This document shows, piece by piece, positions 59,286 through 64,000 of a DNA stretch of 64,000 bases. Positions within the stretch are counted from its first letter, which is position 1. Every line of letters begins with the position of its first letter. The notes beneath the pieces were generated by a model. The model saw nothing but the letters and a program-made list of their open reading frames with translations. It was not told the origin of the DNA and made no database searches. A program made the position numbers and the translations under genes. The DNA is from Physella acuta (Eukaryota > Mollusca > Gastropoda > Physidae): assembly GCF_028476545.1 (NCBI RefSeq), contig NW_026733090.1, positions 57,501 to 121,500 on the forward strand. Reading direction: 5' to 3'.

Positions 59286-60026
59286 AGGCCCAGACAAGTC
59301 TCCATTAAACGAGATGGACAAGCCAAAGTCATACGAACCTGAGGCAGTGTGCTCTAACACTCAACCACCCAGTTTTCAAACGATGCATTTGTTTAGGGAA
59401 CTTAAAGTTACTATGTACGACTGCATAGATGGGCCTTTTTATAAAGCCCACACCACCCCCACCCACACTCAACACACAGAAAGACACACTTTCTTATGTA
59501 CGACTACATAGATAGACCTTAATACCAAGCCCACCCACCACCTATCCACACCCACCGATACCACCACACTCACACTTGCTCACACCCACATTCACACTCA
59601 CACACGCACACACCATAAAGAGAAATTTTATTTTAACCTTCTTGATTGGGTCAAAATGTCCCGCTGGTTTTGAAAAACGGGAGACAATTAAAATATTTTT
59701 AATCTCCCAGATTTATCAGTTACAAAAAATGGATTACACCAAAGGATTAACAACCCCTCCCTCCCACAACGGAATTTAAATTGCAGGTCGGGAAAGGCTT
59801 GAAGATCTTAACCAACTTTTTTTGTATCCAATTTTTAAAACAGTTCTGGCAGCTCGCTGGGTGTTCAAAGTCTCAACGTTTTCGACAACCTGACCTTGAA
59901 GTGTGGGCAGATAGGCTTGAACAGAATTATCGCTCTTCATGAACCAGTTGTGTTTGTCTCCCTTGGTATTAGTTATTTAGGTAGTCGGAACTTTTTTCAA
60001 GAACTGTTTCAATCAAACTTTGCCAC

Positions 60027-60030
<4 letters not shown>
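59286..60030. other. Non-coding; tRNA-like scrap and ACAC-rich patch
   Basis: On the minus strand near 59320-59372, GGTTGAGTGTTAGAGCAC resembles a tRNA A-box region and AGGTTCGTA a B-box, perhaps a SINE head. A CACCCACA-rich patch lies at 59450-59620. Confidence 0.3.

Positions 60031-60096
<66 letters not shown>
60031..60096. repeat. (TA)n microsatellite
   Basis: About 66 bp of uninterrupted TA, followed by a short TGTGTG patch. Confidence 0.95.
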
Positions 60097-60102
<6 letters not shown>

Positions 60103-61009
60103 CATATGTGTGTGTGTGTTGTGTTTATGTAATAAATCGAGATGTAGTAGTTACAAAATTAAACATGTCTAACTAGAATTTGATCGAAATTCAACCTCAA
60201 AATGTTACAAGCTGTGCAGCCTAGTCGAAATTTTCTACTGCTGTTAACGAGGTAAACATTCGATATCGGCTAGGCGATAAGCTCTATCTCAGATAGGTAA
60301 AGGTGTGCCAAATTCTCACAATCTTGGCTCACGGCCAATGGCACAGTATACTGCTCACGTTGGCCATGTACGCTAACTAATATATGCAGTCAATGTACGT
60401 TAACTAATATATGCAGTGAATGTACGCTAAACAACATTGTGCTAGCGGCACGCTTAATAACATTCTGCTCCCCGTACCATAGTGCTAAAGGTACGCCATA
60501 TAGAAAAGTGCTATAAGTTGAACAGCATAATGTTACAGTTACGCTAGAAAGCATGTGTTATGTGTACACGGCAGTCCCAACATATAAACAACATGTGTGT
60601 ATAATGTGTTTTATAGATCAGATTTTATTGATCTTTTACTGAACAGCTATAGAGTCAAGAAACCTACATAATCAAAAATGTACCAGATGTTCGATGGAAG
60701 AAATATTTCAAGTATTTCCCTCTCTAATACGTTCTAAAAATTTCAGGTTTTAAAACACAGGTAACCAGCTGTAGGACAATTTTGTAGTCTAATCGTGACA
60801 ACCAAACGTATCGTTTCTATTTACTGATTATGTTACTATCTTAACTAGTTTTATTACCTAGTGTTAGTACTAAGCCTAGTGTAACGAACGATCAAAATCT
60901 AGTGTTACTGTTTTAGACAGAAGCTTTATTATTGGAAAATTTTATTTAATTGGTCTAGCAATGGTTTCCATCAGCTTAAAACAAGATAAAGTTGTACGCA
61001 TTGAATATT
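60097..61009. other. Non-coding; 30-bp repeat x3 at 60362-60440
   Basis: AATGTACG(C/T)TAACTAATAT followed by ATGCAGT recurs about three times near 60362-60440. No gene is seen. Confidence 0.5.
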
Positions 61010-61115
61010 TCGTTTGGCTGCCCTAATGTCTCGAGTTCGGATATCGGTTCGAAATTAGGACGTCCTTGAGCCAGCTCAGCTCTTAAGAGTATCTGACACG
61101 TTTGGTAAAGTAAAG
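61010..61115 (+). repeat. SINE fragment, plus strand
   Basis: CTCGAGTTCGGATATCGG is followed by CTTGAGCCAGCTCAGCTCTT and TCTGACACGTTTGGTAAAGT, matching the body of the SINE at 40881 in order. Confidence 0.55.
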
Positions 61116-61261
61116 GGGCATCGAATTGTACAGAATATGTGTACCGTAGTTCATTCAATATGTACAACAAGTGTACACACTAGGTAGGTTGATTTTGTAG
61201 GCACGCACGTCATCCTATACTACAAAAGTAAAATAAAGTTCCTTTTCAAACCTGACGGTCT

Positions 61262-61450
61262 ATAGGGTAAGTGAAGTAGAGTTCACTTGTTTCTGTGACC
61301 TCGGCAGATAGTGTGGTCAGCACTATACCCAGCCGCCTTTACTTTCCCTAACGTGAGTTAGGTAGCCATCAGAGTTGGGTGGACTCAGGGACGGTCTGCT
61401 GACTTGAACCTAGATTCGAACTCAAGACTTACGGGTTAGCAGTCCAACAA
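61262..61450 (-). repeat. tRNA-derived SINE, best-preserved copy
   Basis: On the minus strand the head carries TTGGACTGCTAACCCGTAAG and a B-box GAGTTCGAATCTAGG. The body is CTGAGTCCACCCAACTCTGA then ACTCACGTTAGGGAAAGTAA AGGCGGCTGG, and the tail CACAGAAACAAGTGAACTCT. The same order as the 40881 and 18691 copies defines the family consensus. Confidence 0.8.
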
Positions 61451-62424
61451 TACTAACAGTTAATTACAAAGCCAATTCTAAATCTCCCCCCCCCCCACAC
61501 CTCACCACTCACGTCTCATGACCCCCTCCCCATGGGTGTAAGACCACAGAAGAGACCCTCTAGCACCGACGTCACCAGGTCGTGGAACTCACGACAGCTA
61601 CGCCAACATTCCGCACCCAATGAAATAGATTTTTTGTCTTCAATTCACCTTCGTTTAAGACAGCAGAACAATACACGTTGTAATTTTTTTTCTTCTACCG
61701 ACTAACCGGTCACCGTGACATTAAAGTCAGTGCAACAGCTAGCAGAAGAAAAGCCTCTATTGTCTGGTTCAATCATTCAATCATTCAAATATTCAAACAA
61801 AAAATCAATTTGAAACAAAGAATTAGCTTTACAATTTTTAATCTGCATAATTGAATGAAGCGGCACAAATAAAATAGCTCAAGAACAACTCTTGTTGAAT
61901 ATTTCAAATGTAAGGGGTGGGGGGGTGGGGGACTCTATATTTGATGGGGATCATTAGTTAAGCCGCTTATTCTTCCAGGAAGATTCCAGCTAATCTCTGG
62001 TAAATGACAGGAGAGTTGATTTATAGAGGACCACAGGTAGTGGTGTCTTAGTTGTGGAGACAGGTTGTATTTTACCTGTCTTATAAGACCTGGATGGAGG
62101 GCCACAGGTAGCGCTGTCTTAGGACTCGAGACAGGCTGTATGTCACCTGGGTATCAATAACATAGAGCAATAAGGGGTTAACGTCCTTCAGAGATTCCTC
62201 GTTTAGTTTTGTTCATAGAGACACATGGGTTAAAATGTTGCATGAGCTCAATACCGCAGTCTGAGAATTACCCGAACTAGTGGGATGAAATAATTTTAAA
62301 AAACAACAACACAAACATAGCACAGTGAGTTAAACCAATGTAACAACACACCTACATACAGCACAGTTGGTTAAACCAATACAACAGTTCACCACATCTT
62401 ACAGAAACGAAGGTTAAAATCTCG
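61451..62424. other. Non-coding; 68-70-bp duplication at 62028-62155
   Basis: GG(A/G)CCACAGGTAG followed by TGTCTTAG and GAGACAGG(T/C)TGTAT occurs twice. No gene is recognised. A C run lies near 61486-61494. Confidence 0.45.
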
Positions 62425-62613
62425 ATGCTTTCCCCCAGTGCATCTGGCGAGGAATGGCAGGAATTCGCTCCTGGATCTGATACACTAAAACAGGTTAGAG
62501 ATGACAAGATGGTGATGAAAGGTGACTTCGTTCGGTTCAAATTTCGTTTAGAACATCGTACTGTTGATAAGTGGGTCGACAAGATCATTAGACATATGCC
62601 GAGGTCGGTGTAG
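62425..62613 (+). CDS. Candidate short coding exon or ORF, 62 aa, unknown
   Basis: An ATG-started frame of 62 codons whose product (MLSPSASGEEWQEF, MVMKGDFVRFKFRLEH, VDKWVDKIIRHM) has balanced, protein-like composition, unlike the simple-sequence frames elsewhere. It includes a pyrimidine-rich CTTTCCCCCAG and a CAG-GTTAGAG that could be an acceptor and a donor enclosing a 54-bp in-frame exon (ending DTLKQ), so a spliced form is possible too. No signal peptide or membrane segment is evident. I recognise no family; chance cannot be ruled out. Confidence 0.25.
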   Translation: MLSPSASGEEWQEFAPGSDTLKQVRDDKMVMKGDFVRFKFRLEHRTVDKWVDKIIRHMPRSV

Positions 62614-63480
62614 GGGAGGGGGGGTGAACCTGATTAGGTGGTCTAGAGTTAGGTGGGTGGGAGAATGTAATCAGGTTGGGGGGGGGGGGATGTAATGCGT
62701 GAAACATGACTAGATGATTAGAGATATTTAAGGACGGCGGGTGGGGGTGGTGGTGGTGTGTGTGTTGTTGGGGGGGGGGGGGTTCTCGATAAAGTGACGT
62801 TTCAAATTTAAAAAAAAAAAGGGTTAAGCTTGTCAAGTAGAATTTACTGTTTCCCCTAATGATGACATCTTAACTGGCCATGTCATCAGTTGGATGTCAG
62901 GTAGACAGGTAGGTTTGACCTCATCTGAAGCAGGTGACATGGACATCACCTGAAGTAGACAGGTGACACCGACATCACCTGTCCACGAAGACATCTTGAG
63001 ATGTTTACTTATGTTACACATCAAGCACATCTTGTCCCATGTTAAGATACAGAAAGACAGAATCGAGACATTTACAGCTGTATAGAATGTAGCTCTGGTA
63101 AGTCAAGGCGTTAGATCTAGATTTGATCAGACAAAATAATGTTTTTGTAGCATTGGGATATTGTAGCCAAACACGTTCATATGCGTGCGAGAATATCGTC
63201 ATTCAATTTCTTTATCCGTTTACATAATGATGATTTTACATAATGCCAAATGTAATAACTTTATTCTTTGATAGTTTATATACAATATATGAATCCCAAA
63301 GACCTTGTAACCAAAAGACTAATTAAATTATCGTGTAACGTTATCATACCGCTATAGGAGCATATTTGTATATCTAACAAGAAAGAAAGAAATTGGACTG
63401 ATATTAATAACAACGCAGTACAGCCGAGTATAATGTTGTATTGAACAAGACAAAAGGAAAACTACGTGATGTGGCATCTC
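62614..63480. other. Non-coding; G/T-rich patch at 62615-62785
   Basis: Several G runs and a GTGGTGGTGTGTG patch occur. At 62930-62990, GACATCACCTG repeats three times. No gene is seen. Confidence 0.4.
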
Positions 63481-63523
63481 ATGACATCTGGTGACATCTG
63501 GTGACATCTGGTGACATTACTTG
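63480..63523. repeat. 11-bp tandem repeat (GACATCTGGT)
   Basis: About four units of TGACATCTGG(T) lie in a row. Confidence 0.8.
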
Positions 63524-63645
63524 ACACGTGTCACGGAATACAACGGCAAGTACCACCACAATAAAACTTGTCGCCATTAATTACCGCAGCGACCAGCCCA
63601 CGGTGACCCAATGACCTGAACAGTCTATAGATAAACTGTCGCACC

Positions 63646-63877
63646 CAGTGTTTCTTCCAGACTTTTTTCTCGGGGGGGGGGGCACTTGAAATTTTCGGGG
63701 GGCCGGTCAACATTATTCGGGGGGGGGGGGGGCGGACACATGTAAAAGTGTATGTTTACGATACAAAATCCATCTCGTTCGGGGGGGGGGGGGGGGTGGG
63801 GGCGGTAGACTTCCTTCCGGGGGTGGCTCTGTCCCCCGTTCCCCCTCCCCCCGAAGAGATGCCTGGAAGAAACTCTG
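63646..63877 (+). mobile_element. G-tract hAT-like MITE, copy 4
   Basis: A perfect 8-bp TSD, GTCGCACC, lies at 63638-63645 and 63878-63885. The left TIR is CAGTGTTTCTTCCAGACTTT and the right end, reverse-complemented, CAGAGTTTCTTCCAGGCATC. The core AAAAGTGTATGTTTACGATA is between G runs. Confidence 0.96.
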
Positions 63878-64000
63878 GTCGCACCAATTATTTTGGCGTC
63901 GCTGCAAGATCGCCAGGCTCGACTGTGGTGTTGAGATAAAAAAAACAATGTGTCATATCCATCAATAGAAATAAATCCTAAACCACTTGATCCTAGCTAG

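Overview
This is a gene-poor, repeat-dominated stretch of an animal nuclear genome. There are no operons, ribosome-binding sites or prokaryote-like gene density. There are many microsatellites and minisatellites, tRNA-derived SINEs, DNA transposons of several superfamilies with clean target-site duplications (TSDs), a Helitron, a truncated LINE and a Ty3/Gypsy-type LTR element. The mix suggests an invertebrate, possibly a mollusc or other lophotrochozoan, but nothing here fixes the species.

Layout. Bases 1-24700 hold mostly AT-rich DNA with tandem arrays: a 15-bp satellite at 362-1780, a polypurine tract with (TA)n at 6690-7201, a minisatellite with hairpin and CRE-like sites at 7545-8030, a 43-bp repeat at 15571-15782 and a second 15-bp satellite at 16296-17186. 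Short TIR elements lie at 4266-4513, 11661-11876 and 19929-20195. The only promoter-like spots with a possible small host ORF are near 13430-13660.

Bases 24741-30224 are the centrepiece: an LTR retroelement whose two 712-bp LTRs are almost identical, so the copy is young. Its coding body is chimeric. A stretch resembling the C-terminal end of the host transporter MFSD1 sits in frame before Gag, and an A-rich coiled-coil segment of unknown origin lies between Gag and the RNase H tail/integrase. Protease and reverse transcriptase are not recognised. It looks like a broken, non-autonomous element that carries host sequence.

A Helitron (30305-31781) sits next to it inside a (TA)n tract and contains another TIR element. 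A decayed hAT-Charlie-type transposon occupies 34720-36538. A piggyBac-like element lies at 46569-48052. A foldback element, (CT)n/(TA)n tracts and a 5'-truncated LINE form a compound at 51281-52725. Four copies of a G-tract hAT-like MITE have 8-bp TSDs (three perfect, one 7 of 8), with two more degenerate relatives. A second TIR family (CAGAGGCGTAGCGA ends) has four copies, two with perfect TSDs.

I found no confident multi-exon host gene. Three short candidate exons or ORFs are listed with low confidence. No genuine tRNA, rRNA or CRISPR array was found. All calls come from reading the sequence; no database search was possible.
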